NCBI GenBank assembly: GCA_003223245.1
Contig: QHYI01000171.1
Span: forward strand, 1-57,291
Length of the DNA: 57,291 bases
DNA from: Acidobacteriota bacterium
Lineage (GTDB): Bacteria > Acidobacteriota > Terriglobia > Acidiferrales > UBA7541
Reading direction: 5' to 3'
Positions 1 through 9,159 of this stretch are shown here, piece after piece. A model generated the notes under the pieces. That model ran no database searches and was not told where the DNA came from. It saw only the letters and a program-made list of their open reading frames with translations. Positions within the stretch are counted from its first letter, which is position 1; every line of letters begins with the position of its first letter. The translations under genes were made by a program, and so were the position numbers.

Positions 1-484
1 CATCGTCAAAATTATCCAGACGGAAGGTCGCGCGGCGGCCTGCTTCAACAGTGAAATCTCCGCCGGTCACGCTGAAATAATCGCCCTCCAAAGGGTTCAC
101 ATGAAACGAAGCGCTGCCTTGCCGCAAAACCAGGCGGGTAATCAAAGCGCCGTCTTTCAAAGAAAGGTCGTAAAACTCAAGAACCGTGTTTTCCTTCAAG
201 AAAGCCAGCGTGCCGTTCTCAAATTCCACTTCGGCGCGCCCGTTGTCGGTAGAGAGAACGTAGCCTTGTCGCATGGGCAGGTTCAACGGGGCCCTGTCCC
301 AGTCCGCCTTCGAGTCGGCCAACGGATCTCCATGCGTTTTTGTAGCGAAGCGCACGTCGCCGGTGACCACGCTGAGCCGGATGATGCGGGCATGGCTCGT
401 GCCCGCGGAAGCGCGCGGCCCGCCCAGGAACAGCGCTACGAGAAAACCTGGAAACAGCACAGGAAGCAGTTTGCGGGAAGTCAT
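1..484 (-). CDS. FecR-like/DUF6600-type secreted protein, 3' end beyond window
   Basis: The reading frame from the ATG at 484 stays open to the left edge, so about 161 N-terminal residues are visible. It starts MTSRKLLPVLF and has a hydrophobic signal peptide ending near ASAG. A beta-strand-rich stretch follows, including RIIRLSVVTGDVRF, then GYVLSTDNGRAEVEFENG and later GSASFHVNPLEGDYFSVTGG. This layout (value to be tested, 'exceeds threshold' phrase, FENG strand) is what I know from acidobacterial FecR-domain/DUF6600 proteins of the periplasm or outer membrane. An AGGGGGTG ribosome site lies just upstream of the ATG, which supports this start over the GTG at 491 in another frame. The function of these proteins is not established; a structural or sensory envelope role is inference. 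Confidence 0.72.
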   Translation of the reverse strand, partial: MTSRKLLPVLFPGFLVALFLGGPRASAGTSHARIIRLSVVTGDVRFATKTHGDPLADSKADWDRAPLNLPMRQGYVLSTDNGRAEVEFENGTLAFLKENTVLEFYDLSLKDGALITRLVLRQGSASFHVNPLEGDYFSVTGGDFTVEAGRRATFRLDNFDD

Positions 485-826
485 AATTCACCCCCTAGCG
501 GGGACGCGGCCTAAACATTAGACGGCAGGGAGAAGCGCCACGTTACGCGCTTGAAATCCCTAAGAGATAGTCTCGCCGAGGGTTGTCGGCGTCAAGGGGG
601 AGAAACGCGCAGGGCGAATAACGTGCATCCGGGGCACGATTCATTCGTTTCTTGACACTCCTATGGGGAAACGCTAGTTTCACACCGCGGGGGGACGTCC
701 AGGTTGTCCGCTTTTGTGTTCCCTACCCTTTCGTCCTTATCCCGATACCGGAAGTGGGGCGTTTAAGCACTTGAGTTGGCACGCGATTGCGGAGGGCGAA
801 GTCTCATCGCTAGGGGGACGAGATTC
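485..826. other. Divergent intergenic region between FecR-like and TonB-receptor-like genes
   Basis: About 340 bases without a convincing coding frame. They separate two divergently oriented genes, so promoters for both should lie here. The only sigma70-like element I can point to is on the plus strand at 652-680. Nothing else was recognised. Confidence 0.5.
652..680 (+). promoter_or_regulatory. Candidate sigma70 promoter for the TonB-receptor-like gene
   Basis: A perfect -35 hexamer TTGACA (652-657) is followed after exactly 17 bases by TAGTTT (675-680), which matches the -10 consensus at only three of six positions. It points toward the gene starting at 827, leaving a leader of about 140 bases. 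Confidence 0.4.
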
Positions 827-1270
827 ATGAAAACACTATTTAGGGTTCTCTTTTCCGGGGCCGTGTTGCTCGTTGGTGTACTGACCGGTTTGCGCGCTTT
901 CGGTCAAGGCGGCGCGACGGGGGCCATCAGCGGGAGCGTGGTGGACACAAGCGGCGGCTCGGTAGCTGGCGCGGACGTGCAAATCATCGATGCGCGCACG
1001 GAAGTGGTAGTTCGAAAGCTATCCACAGGTTCGGACGGATCGTTCGTTGTGCCGCTGCTCCCCCCGGCTACATACTCTGTGGTCGTCGACAAAGCGGGGT
1101 TCGCTCGAGCCAGGGCGGATGGCATTGAAGTGCGGGTTACGGAAACCACCAAACTCACAATCACGCTCAAGCCAGGGGAGGTCAGCGAGAAGGTGGAGAT
1201 TTCGGCACAAGTCACCACAGTCGATACCAGCAATGCTACCACCGGCCAATCGCTCGGTACGGAAACGGTC
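827..1270 (+). CDS. TonB-receptor-like outer-membrane protein, N-terminal part (frame broken)
   Basis: This part starts MKTLFRVLFSG with a signal peptide, preceded by TAGGGGGACG at suitable spacing. The mature part begins with a carboxypeptidase-regulatory-like (CarboxypepD_reg) Ig-fold domain: GAISGSVVDTSGGSVAGADV, then a GSFVVPLLPPATYSVVVDKAGF strand pattern and a TLKPGEVSEKVEIS strand. The start of the plug domain follows (ATTGQSLGTETV), after which the frame fails. The rest of the receptor continues in the next forward frame from about 1260 (separate entry). Acidobacterial members of this family normally have some 35-45 more plug residues between these two points. The break therefore looks like a deletion plus frame change, not a single-base slip. 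Confidence 0.75.
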
Positions 1271-4200
1271 CGCTGTGGTAAAAATCTTTGTGAACGGGCA
1301 GCGCGAGGACAACAACAACTACTTGATCGAAGGAATCAGCGCGACGGACTACAACGTGGCGCAGAGCTACTATGTTCCCCTCCCGAATCCCGATGTCATC
1401 CAGGAATTCAAGGTACAGACGTCTTTGTATGACGCGAGCCAGGGACGCAATGGCGGAGGAAACGTAAATGCCGTGCTGCGGAGCGGCACGCGCGAGCTTC
1501 ATGGGGATGCCTACGAGTTTTTCCGCAACGACGCTCTGAACGCGAACGAGTTCTTCCACAACGCCACGAGGCAACCCAGGCCACCGGTCAAGCAGAACAT
1601 CTTTGGCGCGAGTCTCGGCGGGCCGGTAGGAAAAGAGAAACTAGGATTTTTCTTTGTGAACTATCAGGGGACGAGGCAGCGGAGCGCCCTGTCTCCCGGA
1701 ACGCAGATTGACAATCCGGGATTCCCGATCCTGCCGTCCGACCGCACTTCTCCCAATTTCGTGAACGAAATGATTGCCGACTTCAGCACCCCCGCGGCGG
1801 GATCGTGCCCGGCGATGCCGCTGCCCGGCATTGATCCGGTGGTTCTGAAACTGCTGCAGTTCAAGAGCAACCAGTTTGGAAATACAACTGGCGGGTATCT
1901 GATTCCCTCTTTGCCCGGCGCGCCCGGTGTGAGCGTGAACCCGGTTACCTGCCAGGTGACGTTGAACTCAGCGCCGTTTGTCGTAAGCAGAACCGGGAAA
2001 TACACGGACGACCAGTTCACTACCAACTGGGACCGCGAATTCCGCGGCGGCCAGGACAAAATATCGGCGCGTTTCTTCTTTTCCGCTTCGGAATCCTTCC
2101 TGCCTTTCGGCGCGGGCGGCTTGGAGGCTTCCTTGGGAGGGACACTGGCAAGCAGCATCAGCTCGACCGATCTGGACTTTCCCTACGACATTCCCGTCGG
2201 GGCGCGGTTTTTCAGCGTCAACGAGACGCATCTGTTCAGCCCCTCGCTGGTCAATGATTTCCGCTTCGGATTTGTGCGCATCAATGACAGCCTGGTCAAC
2301 GTGCCCCCGGTGACGGCCGCGGATCTGGGGATTAACCGACCGACGAGCAACATTACGAAGTCCATTTACAAATTCACCTTCGGTTCCTCGGGTTTCCAGA
2401 TTGGCCCGACGCCGCCAGCCGATCAATTCCAGATTCAAAACAATTTCAATTTCGTGGATACCGTGAGTTGGATCAAAGGAGCGCATGATCTCCGGTTTGG
2501 CGGCGAGACCATCCGGGTCAACTTGGACAAGAAATTTCCACAGACGTTCAACGGGCAATTGTTTTTCGTCAACGCACCGGGGCTGACGGATTTTCAGAGC
2601 TTTTTGGAAGGCTCGGCGACTTCCAGTTTTGGAGGCGGCGGGCTGTACAACCACCGCTACCGGGCGGGCAATTTCGGTTTGTTCGCCGAGGACGATTGGA
2701 AGACGACCAAGGACCTGACTCTAAATTTGGGAGTGCGCCTGGAAGCAAACGGGGCTTTCTACGACAAGCTGTGCCACATTGGCAACATTGACGAGGAGCT
2801 GGCGGCGAACCATCAATATCCCATGATTTACGGTGGTTGCGCCAATCACTTGGGAGTGCCGGGATTTACCGGCAGCGGAAGCGACACCACCTATAAGAAC
2901 GACTACTCGACAGGTTTCGCCCCGCGGGTCGGTTTGGCGTACAACTTTGCCGGAAGCAGCAAAACGGTGGTGCGGGCCGGCTTCGGTATCTATTATGTCC
3001 GGGAAGATGTGGGCAGCGTCGATCAACTTTCGTTCCAGGCTCCGATCTTGCCTATTGTTTTTGCCGGGAGCCCCGCGAATGGATTCACGAATTTCTTCGC
3101 GCCCTGTGCCGCTACCAACCCGCTGCCTTACAGCCCGTACTGCGACCCGGCCACAGGATTGGGTTCCAATCCAAACGCGATCCCGCCGGCAGGCAAGCTG
3201 GATCCGAGTTTCATTCCGTGCCAATCGGTGTTTACCGGATTCAGCGGTAATCCCAATATGCCCGGGGTTCCGCCAAATTATCAATGCGCGGCCAACAGTC
3301 CCGGGAGCATACCCACGGAGTTTGTGTTCACTCTGGCGGTTCCGCGGCATTTCGTCGTGCCGAACACGCAGCAGTGGAACTTGACCATCCAGCGGGACCT
3401 TGGCAGGCGGTGGATTCTCGAGGTCGGTTACATCGGAACGCACGGGCTCCATCTGCGATCGACCCGCACAGACATTCCGGAACGGCTGGCGAGCCCCACC
3501 AACCCGATCATCGTTACCGATGCAAGCGGAAACCGCATACCCATTACGACCAATACCATCGCCAATGGGCCCATTCGTTCCGCTAATCCGCAGATCGACG
3601 GGTACAACGGTTTCGAGATTTTTGACAACGCGGCCTATTCGCATTACAACTCGCTGCAGACCACTTTGTCTCGCCGCTGGGGCCCGGGCTATTTTCAAGC
3701 CGCGTACACCTTTTCGAAGTCCATCGATGAAGGCTCCAGCGGAAACACGGCGTTTGCCACGGTATACAACGATGAATCCAACCTGAGTGATTCCCGCGGC
3801 CTCTCCGACTTTGACCGTACACACCGCCTGTCGGTTTCTTATCGTTACGACCTGCCGTTTTTGTCCACTGCCACGGGATGGCAGCATGGACTACTGGCCA
3901 ACTGGGCGGTCAGCGGCATTACCATTTTTCAATCCGGAACGCCTTTCACGGTCATTGATTCCTCGGCGGGGTCCGCTTACATCGGGCCGGGCTTCACAAC
4001 CACGCTGACGGGAGAACTTGCGCCGGGAGGAACCGTTCGGAAGGGCTACGCGGGAGGCGGGATTCAGAACGAAGTGAATAACGGCTATTTGAACGTGTCC
4101 AATTTCACCACCGTTCCTGTCCTGACTACCGCGCAGGGCGGAGATGGCGTCGTAACCGGCTTTGGCAACCTGGGCCGCAATACCTATCGCGGCCCGCGCC

Positions 4201-4445
4201 AACAGAACTGGGATTTCTCGCTCATCAAGAGTCTCAAGCTTACCGAAAAGCACTCGCTGCGGTTCACGACCGACTTTTTCAACATCTGGAATCACGCGAA
4301 TTTTGCCAACCCGTCGGTGACGGATGTGGAAACCATCACGCATGACCCTGCGGGAAATCCAACGAACGCGGGCACGTTTGGAAAGATTTTTTCTACACTA
4401 GGCACGCCACGGTTGATTCAGTTTTCGCTGCGCTACGCGTTCTAG
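1260..4445 (+). CDS. TonB-receptor-like outer-membrane protein, plug remnant and beta-barrel part
   Basis: This is the continuation of the gene starting at 827, in another frame. It opens inside the plug at IFVNGQREDNNNYLIEG and continues with PLPNPDVIQEFKVQTSLYDA and a long 22-strand-type barrel rich in aromatic/Gly alternation. It ends at LIQFSLRYAF, the terminal Phe expected of an outer-membrane barrel recognised by BAM. Family knowledge: these giant acidobacterial receptors resemble SusC/oar-type proteins and are thought to take up glycans or peptides or to act in adhesion; the substrate here is unknown. The barrel shows no further break over about 1,060 codons, so the lesion is recent or is a sequence error. 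An alternative start upstream in this frame (TTG/ATG around 1047) has no signal peptide and is not credible. Confidence 0.78.
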   Translation, partial: RKRSAVVKIFVNGQREDNNNYLIEGISATDYNVAQSYYVPLPNPDVIQEFKVQTSLYDASQGRNGGGNVNAVLRSGTRELHGDAYEFFRNDALNANEFFHNATRQPRPPVKQNIFGASLGGPVGKEKLGFFFVNYQGTRQRSALSPGTQIDNPGFPILPSDRTSPNFVNEMIADFSTPAAGSCPAMPLPGIDPVVLKLLQFKSNQFGNTTGGYLIPSLPGAPGVSVNPVTCQVTLNSAPFVVSRTGKYTDDQFTTNWDREFRGGQDKISARFFFSASESFLPFGAGGLEASLGGTLASSISSTDLDFPYDIPVGARFFSVNETHLFSPSLVNDFRFGFVRINDSLVNVPPVTAADLGINRPTSNITKSIYKFTFGSSGFQIGPTPPADQFQIQNNFNFVDTVSWIKGAHDLRFGGETIRVNLDKKFPQTFNGQLFFVNAPGLTDFQSFLEGSATSSFGGGGLYNHRYRAGNFGLFAEDDWKTTKDLTLNLGVRLEANGAFYDKLCHIGNIDEELAANHQYPMIYGGCANHLGVPGFTGSGSDTTYKNDYSTGFAPRVGLAYNFAGSSKTVVRAGFGIYYVREDVGSVDQLSFQAPILPIVFAGSPANGFTNFFAPCAATNPLPYSPYCDPATGLGSNPNAIPPAGKLDPSFIPCQSVFTGFSGNPNMPGVPPNYQCAANSPGSIPTEFVFTLAVPRHFVVPNTQQWNLTIQRDLGRRWILEVGYIGTHGLHLRSTRTDIPERLASPTNPIIVTDASGNRIPITTNTIANGPIRSANPQIDGYNGFEIFDNAAYSHYNSLQTTLSRRWGPGYFQAAYTFSKSIDEGSSGNTAFATVYNDESNLSDSRGLSDFDRTHRLSVSYRYDLPFLSTATGWQHGLLANWAVSGITIFQSGTPFTVIDSSAGSAYIGPGFTTTLTGELAPGGTVRKGYAGGGIQNEVNNGYLNVSNFTTVPVLTTAQGGDGVVTGFGNLGRNTYRGPRQQNWDFSLIKSLKLTEKHSLRFTTDFFNIWNHANFANPSVTDVETITHDPAGNPTNAGTFGKIFSTLGTPRLIQFSLRYAF

Positions 4446-4604
4446 GCCGCGAAACCAAATTGTCTTCTCATGGAGAGACGCGCGCGGCTGCCTAGCGGAG
4501 AGTTGGCATCTAGAATTTCCATCCCGAGGCCGCAAAGCAGGGAACTTGACTACAGAGCCTCGCGGCGGCCTGAACAGTGATACGATCTTTTGCGGCTTCG
4601 ACCG

Positions 4605-5789
4605 ATGACCCGCATTGCATCGCGCATTTCGCAGTTGCATGGAGAAGGCGCGCTAGCGGTGTACTCCCGCGCCAAGGAACTGGAACGGCTGGGCCGTTCG
4701 GTCATTCACTTGGAGCTCGGCGAACCGGATTTTCATCCTGCAGCGCCGATAGTGGATGCGCTGCGCGCGGCCGTAGTGGCGGGGCGCGACCGTTATTGCG
4801 CGACCCGCGGCTTGCCGGCCCTCGGCGAAGCCATCGCTGCGTATTTAAAGCGCACGCGGCGGCTGGACGTCGCGGCGGGGCAGGTGCTGGTGGCGCCGGG
4901 CTGCAAGATGGCGCTTTCGCTGGCCATGATGGCGCTTATCGAGCCGGGCGACGAAGTGCTCTACCCCGATCCCGGCTTTCCGATTTATCCCTCCTTCACG
5001 CGCGGGCTTGGGGCAAAAGCAGTGCCCTTTGGCCTGGAAGAGAAAAATCAGTTTCAGCCGGATTTGCAAGAGATCGCCGCGAAGATCACGCCGCGGACCA
5101 GCATGATCATTTTCAATTCGCCGAATAATCCGACCGGCACCGTTTTCAGTTCGAGCGCGCTCGAAAGAATTGCCGAACTCGCGCGGCAACATGATCTGTG
5201 GGTTGTTTCCGACGAGATTTATGCGCGAATACTTTTTGGCGGCGAATATCAATCCATTTGGGCGCTTCCTGGCATGGCCGAGCGCACGGTGATTATTGAC
5301 GGCTTTTCGAAAACCTTCGCGATGACCGGTTGGCGGCTAGGATATGCCGCAGCGCCGGCCGAGGTGATCGATGCCATGGATTTGCTGGTGCTGAACACGT
5401 TTACTTGCGCTGCGGAGTTCACACAGGTGGCGGCCATCGAAGCGCTGCGCGATACCACGGGGGCCGTGGACGCGATGGTCGAGGAATACCGCAAGCGTCG
5501 AGAACTTTTCGTCGCCGGGCTGAATCGCATTCCCGGGTTTCGTTGCCAGCCGCCGCAAGGCGCGTTCTACGCGTGGGTGAATATCGAGGAGACGGGGCTC
5601 TCTGCCGAAGAGGTGCACACGATTTTGCTTGAAGAAGGCGGCGTCGCGGGAATCGCGGGAGCCGCGTTTGGCCGGGGCGGAAGGAAGTACCTGAGGTTTT
5701 CGCTGGTGAGCGCGCGGAACCTGCTCGAAGACGCGCTCGAGCGCATGCAGAGGGTGTCGATGCACTGGCGCGCCGCGGTTTCGCGGTGA
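4605..5789 (+). CDS. PLP-dependent class I/II aminotransferase
   Basis: 394 residues, the usual length for AspC-like fold-type I aminotransferases. Visible signatures are the N-terminal LGEPDFHPAAP substrate segment, IFNSPNNPTGTVFS (Asn contacting PLP), SDEIYARILF (Asp and Tyr contacting the pyridine ring and phenolate) and the Schiff-base lysine in DGFSKTFAMTGWRLGY (Lys236). Near the C-terminus, KYLRFSLVSARN carries the Arg that binds the substrate carboxylate. It should transfer an amino group between an amino acid and 2-oxoglutarate in the cytoplasm; the exact substrate cannot be told. The ATG at 4605 is preferred over an in-frame TTG at 4590, although neither has a strong ribosome site. 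It is followed at 32 bases by the amidohydrolase/cupin pair. Confidence 0.9.
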   Translation: MTRIASRISQLHGEGALAVYSRAKELERLGRSVIHLELGEPDFHPAAPIVDALRAAVVAGRDRYCATRGLPALGEAIAAYLKRTRRLDVAAGQVLVAPGCKMALSLAMMALIEPGDEVLYPDPGFPIYPSFTRGLGAKAVPFGLEEKNQFQPDLQEIAAKITPRTSMIIFNSPNNPTGTVFSSSALERIAELARQHDLWVVSDEIYARILFGGEYQSIWALPGMAERTVIIDGFSKTFAMTGWRLGYAAAPAEVIDAMDLLVLNTFTCAAEFTQVAAIEALRDTTGAVDAMVEEYRKRRELFVAGLNRIPGFRCQPPQGAFYAWVNIEETGLSAEEVHTILLEEGGVAGIAGAAFGRGGRKYLRFSLVSARNLLEDALERMQRVSMHWRAAVSR

Positions 5790-5821
5790 ACAACCATCAA
5801 TAATTCTCAAAGAGAGCCCGC

Positions 5822-7165
5822 ATGGTGCCGATGAACCAGATGATTCGTATCCTTGCGATTTCTTTTGTGGCCATGTGTTCAGCAGCGGCCACGCGTGGGC
5901 AGGCCAAGCCGCTACCGAGCGGCGACGTGCAGAAAATCTATGAGCGCCTGCTCGAGCACATTGACACCATTCCCATCTACGACAATCACTCGCACGCTAC
6001 GTTTCCCGATGATTCGGACATGGATGCGATGGCCGCCCCGCCTGGTGAAAGCTCCGTGATTCGGTTGCGCGAGGACAATCCTGAATTCGTGGCCGCCGCG
6101 AAGGCGCTTTTCGGTTATCCTTACGCTGACTTCCAGCCTGAACACGCCAAATGGCTCATCGACAAGAAGAAAGCGGCCGAAGCTTCCGGCACAACGGCGT
6201 ATTGGGACAGCATTCTGGACAAGCTGAACATCGAAACGTGCCTCGCCAATCGTGTGGCGCTTGCGCCATATTTGGATCCCCAACGCTTCCACTGGGTTTT
6301 CTTCGTGGATTCGTTTCTGTTTCCCTTTGACAATCGCGACCAAGCGGGCAAGAACGGCGATATGGCCGTGTACATTCCGCTACAGGAAAGAGTGCTTCAG
6401 CGCTACATGAAGCAGGAAGGCGTGAGCGGCTTGCCGCGAGACCTTTCCGGATACGAAAATTTCGTGCGCCAAACGCTGGCCGACAATCAGAAGAAAGGTG
6501 GCGTAGCCATGAAGTTCGAAGCCGCCTATTTCCGGTCACTTTATTTTGGCGACCCGCGGCGCGCTACAGCGGAGGCCATTTACGCGAAGTATCATGCGGG
6601 GGGCGTGCCTTCGGACGACGAATACACTACTTTCCAGGATTACGTGTTTCGCGTGCTGATCGATCAAGCGGGGAAGCTCAATCTCCCGGCGCATTTTCAC
6701 AGCGCCGTGGGCATCGGGGATTACTTCCGCCTGACGAACGGCAACCCGCTGAATCTCGAAAACGTGCTGCGCGATCCGCGGTACAAAAACGTGAAGTTCG
6801 TGCTGATTCATGGCGGTTATCCCCACACGCTTGAAATGATCTGGCTGACCGCGGCGAAAAACGTGTACACGGATTCTTCGTTGATGGGTTATTACGTTTA
6901 TCCTTCGGAGCTGAAGAACATCCTGAAGCAATGGATCTCGCTGTTTCCCGACAAAATCATGTTTGGGTCCGACGCGTTTCCTTTCAACGACGCGGTAGGG
7001 GCGGAGGAAACGTTCTGGCTGGCGGCGCGCTCGGCGCGAACCGCTGTGGCCGCCGCGCTTGCCGAACTCGTGGCGGAAGGCGCGTTCACGGAGGCCAGAG
7101 CGCTTGAACTCGCCCGCATGTACCTGCACGATAACGCCGTGAAGCTTTATGGAGATGGCCGATGA
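5822..7165 (+). CDS. Secreted amidohydrolase-family (metal-dependent TIM-barrel) protein
   Basis: 447 residues with an N-terminal signal peptide (IRILAISFVAMCSAAATRG). The mature part shows the metal-binding beta-strand 1 motif YDNHSHA (HxH). Later it shows PAHFHSAVG, KFVLIHGGYP and, near the end, IMFGSDAFPFND, whose Asp would be the strand-8 catalytic residue. This is the amidohydrolase-2/PF04909 pattern of decarboxylases and lactonases. The glucuronate-isomerase-like length and a periplasmic signal argue for a hydrolase acting on a small exported substrate, but the substrate is unknown. The stop codon overlaps the start of the cupin gene by four bases (ATGA), so the two are translationally coupled. 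Confidence 0.82.
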   Translation: MVPMNQMIRILAISFVAMCSAAATRGQAKPLPSGDVQKIYERLLEHIDTIPIYDNHSHATFPDDSDMDAMAAPPGESSVIRLREDNPEFVAAAKALFGYPYADFQPEHAKWLIDKKKAAEASGTTAYWDSILDKLNIETCLANRVALAPYLDPQRFHWVFFVDSFLFPFDNRDQAGKNGDMAVYIPLQERVLQRYMKQEGVSGLPRDLSGYENFVRQTLADNQKKGGVAMKFEAAYFRSLYFGDPRRATAEAIYAKYHAGGVPSDDEYTTFQDYVFRVLIDQAGKLNLPAHFHSAVGIGDYFRLTNGNPLNLENVLRDPRYKNVKFVLIHGGYPHTLEMIWLTAAKNVYTDSSLMGYYVYPSELKNILKQWISLFPDKIMFGSDAFPFNDAVGAEETFWLAARSARTAVAAALAELVAEGAFTEARALELARMYLHDNAVKLYGDGR

Positions 7166-7533
7166 GCACCTCGACGCAGGCGAAATACATCCCCTGGAAA
7201 AGTGTGGAACATGAGCAGTTGAATGAGCTCATCGGCCGCGAAATGGTTGTGGGCGATAGGATCATGCTGGCGCGCGTGTTTCTGAAGAAAGGCGCGCATG
7301 TGCCGCTGCACCATCACCCTAACGAACAGGTCACCTACATCCTGGAAGGCGCGCTCAAGTTTGCCATCGACGGCAAAGAAATCGTCGTGCGCGCCGGCGA
7401 GGTCCTGTGCATCCCCCCGAACATGCCCCACGAGGCCTGGGCCTTACAAGACACTCTAGATCTCGACGTTTTTGACCCTCCCCGCGAAGACTGGCTAAGC
7501 AAGACCGATCAGTACTTGCGCCACGGCCGGTAG
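7162..7533 (+). CDS. Small single-domain cupin protein
   Basis: 123 residues, one cupin_2 barrel. Motif 1 is GAHVPLHHHPNEQVTYILEG, with the metal-binding His residues and Glu/Gln. Motif 2 is the V-R-A-G-E-V-L-C-I-P-P-N-M-P-H-E segment with the third His. It starts inside the stop codon of the amidohydrolase gene (ATGA overlap), so both are expected to be made together and may act on the same pathway. No signal peptide is visible, unlike its partner. Single-cupin proteins range from isomerases and dioxygenases to sugar or ligand sensors, so no reaction is assigned. Confidence 0.85.
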   Translation: MSTSTQAKYIPWKSVEHEQLNELIGREMVVGDRIMLARVFLKKGAHVPLHHHPNEQVTYILEGALKFAIDGKEIVVRAGEVLCIPPNMPHEAWALQDTLDLDVFDPPREDWLSKTDQYLRHGR

Positions 7534-7849
7534 AGGTCCCAGCCGTTCAGATAAATCATTAGGCAGGAGTCGGCCTGAGTACTACTTGGACTTCCTAACA
7601 GATTAATACGGTCTACAACGGATTGCACCGGTTCTGCAATCGCCATCTAATAAAAAGGCTACAGCATTCTGGCGGCTTTTCGAGCAGGCCCCCAGAGACA
7701 AGGCAGACGCCACACATCAATGGTCCACGCACGAGCCCAGTCGCCCGGAATCTGACTTTCCACCGAAAGCCACAGCTCGAACCCAGTTCAGTGCGGCGCA
7801 AACAGCGTCGGTCTTGGCCAGTAAAAAGCTTGCGCGGCATGTATACGTT
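7534..7849. other. Intergenic region, nothing recognised
   Basis: About 315 bases between the cupin and PilZ genes. No coding frame with family resemblance, no clear terminator and no strong promoter pair were found. An in-frame TTG at 7814 would extend the PilZ gene but adds only a basic 12-residue segment. Confidence 0.4.
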
Positions 7850-8179
7850 ATGTATTTTGATAAAAATTTAACCGGCAGAACCGAAAAAAGACTCCCCGTC
7901 ATGGTGGTGGTGCGGCTCTCGGCTATCGAGGCCGGGGGTATTGAAGTCGAAGAAAAAACCTACACCGATAATCTCAGTTCCCGCGGCGTGCGCGTTTGCT
8001 CCACGCATCGTTGGCAACCCGGAGATCAAGTAGAGGTGGCCCCCGTTGACCAGGGGCCCCCCATGCAAGGGGAAGTTGTCTATTGCGAGAGGTTCGACAA
8101 ATCGCGTTTTTTCGTGGGACTCAAGTTCCCTCGCGGGCGCGCTCCCTGGCGGGTTTTGCAGCGGTACGAAAACTCCTGA
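7850..8179 (+). CDS. PilZ-domain protein
   Basis: About 109 residues, essentially one PilZ domain. RTEKRLPVMVVVRL supplies a basic segment before strand 1; YTDNLSSRGVRV is the D/N-x-S-x-x-G element; WQPGDQVEVAP and FFVGLKFP are the last strands. PilZ domains bind cyclic di-GMP through RxxxR plus D/NxSxxG; here the first motif is only partly kept (RTEKR), so binding is possible but not assured. The start is uncertain: ATG at 7850 is preferred, with GTG 7841 and TTG 7814 as alternatives. A second PilZ-like protein with a different C-terminus lies at 41861. Confidence 0.75.
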   Translation: MYFDKNLTGRTEKRLPVMVVVRLSAIEAGGIEVEEKTYTDNLSSRGVRVCSTHRWQPGDQVEVAPVDQGPPMQGEVVYCERFDKSRFFVGLKFPRGRAPWRVLQRYENS

Positions 8180-8399
8180 CGTCAAACGCGAATGCGGTTG
8201 AACGGGAACTCCCAGCACGACTTCATGCTCCTTCACAGCAGTTCGGCCGCCAAGGCGTCTTCGTTAGCGGGCGAACGTTCGCCTGAAGGTTTTCCTTTTG
8301 CCTTGTGGACTTGAAAGAGCGTAGACAAAGGTTCTGGTGTTGTTTACCGTAGCGGTGTGGCGGGCAGGCTTGGGGGGGCAGCCCTCGGAGAGGCACATC

Positions 8400-9137
8400 A
8401 TGAAAAGTCTGTTTGTGTCTGCGTTGCTGCTGTTGGGGGCGGTGTGCCGATCGCAGGGGCAAGTCAACACCCCGAATCCCGTCATGAATATGGACAACGC
8501 GGCGCCGGAGTTCTCCACGACATCGGCCGAGAGGGTTACGCTGCCTGATTTTCTTGCCGTTGCAGATTCGTTCGCGCAACCCCGCACAAAGGCAACACCT
8601 TTCTTCCCGGCACCCCATGTGGGCACGGCCCTGATAGCGGAACCCGTTCCGCCTAAGCCAGCCACGCCTTCCCCCGATCCGAGGTTCGTTTATGGAGGCC
8701 GAGATGACTATCGCTGGCAACTCGGCCTGGCGTTCGCCTGGTTTCGTTTTCGGTCCTCGGTTTTCAATTCCAACGAATTCGGAATAAAGACTACCGTCAC
8801 TTATTTTCTAAACGAGTGGCTAGGTGTCGAAGGGGGTTAACCGGCGCATTTGGAGGTCATGGCGCGAAAATAGCCCTCTATGGCGGAGGCCCTAAAGTGG
8901 CGTGGCGCCAAAAACGATGGGAGCCCTGGCTGCACGCGATTGTTGGTGGTGGACATGAAGGTCCCGAGACGGTTCCAGGCGGCCGCAACTCGTATGCCAT
9001 GCACTTCGGCGGCGGGGCGGATTACCGCTGGAATCCGCATCTCCTTCCGTGCGGAAGGAGATTACGTGCACGCTGGATTCTTTTATCAAACGCAAGACCA
9101 TTTTCAGCTGGCCGGGAGTGCGGTCATTCCCTTCTAA
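8400..9137 (+). pseudogene. Outer-membrane beta-barrel protein with two frameshifts
   Basis: The frame starts MKSLFVSALLLLGAVCRSQ (signal peptide) and runs to LNEWLGVEGG, stopping at 8840. Adding one G to the five-G run at 8831-8835 restores GGLTGAFGGHGAKIALYGGG, which continues with WEPWLHAIVGG and DYRWNP. Near 9045 a second shift, equal to a lost CG in a CGCG context, is needed to reach RISFRAEGDYVHAGFFYQTQ and the end FQLAGSAVIPF. The whole is an eight-strand OmpA-like/opacity-type barrel of about 245 residues ending in Phe, common in Acidobacteriota. Both lesions are short-repeat indels, so sequence error is as likely as real decay. Confidence 0.7.
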
Positions 9138-9159
9138 GCGCGGGCTCGACGCTCCCGCG

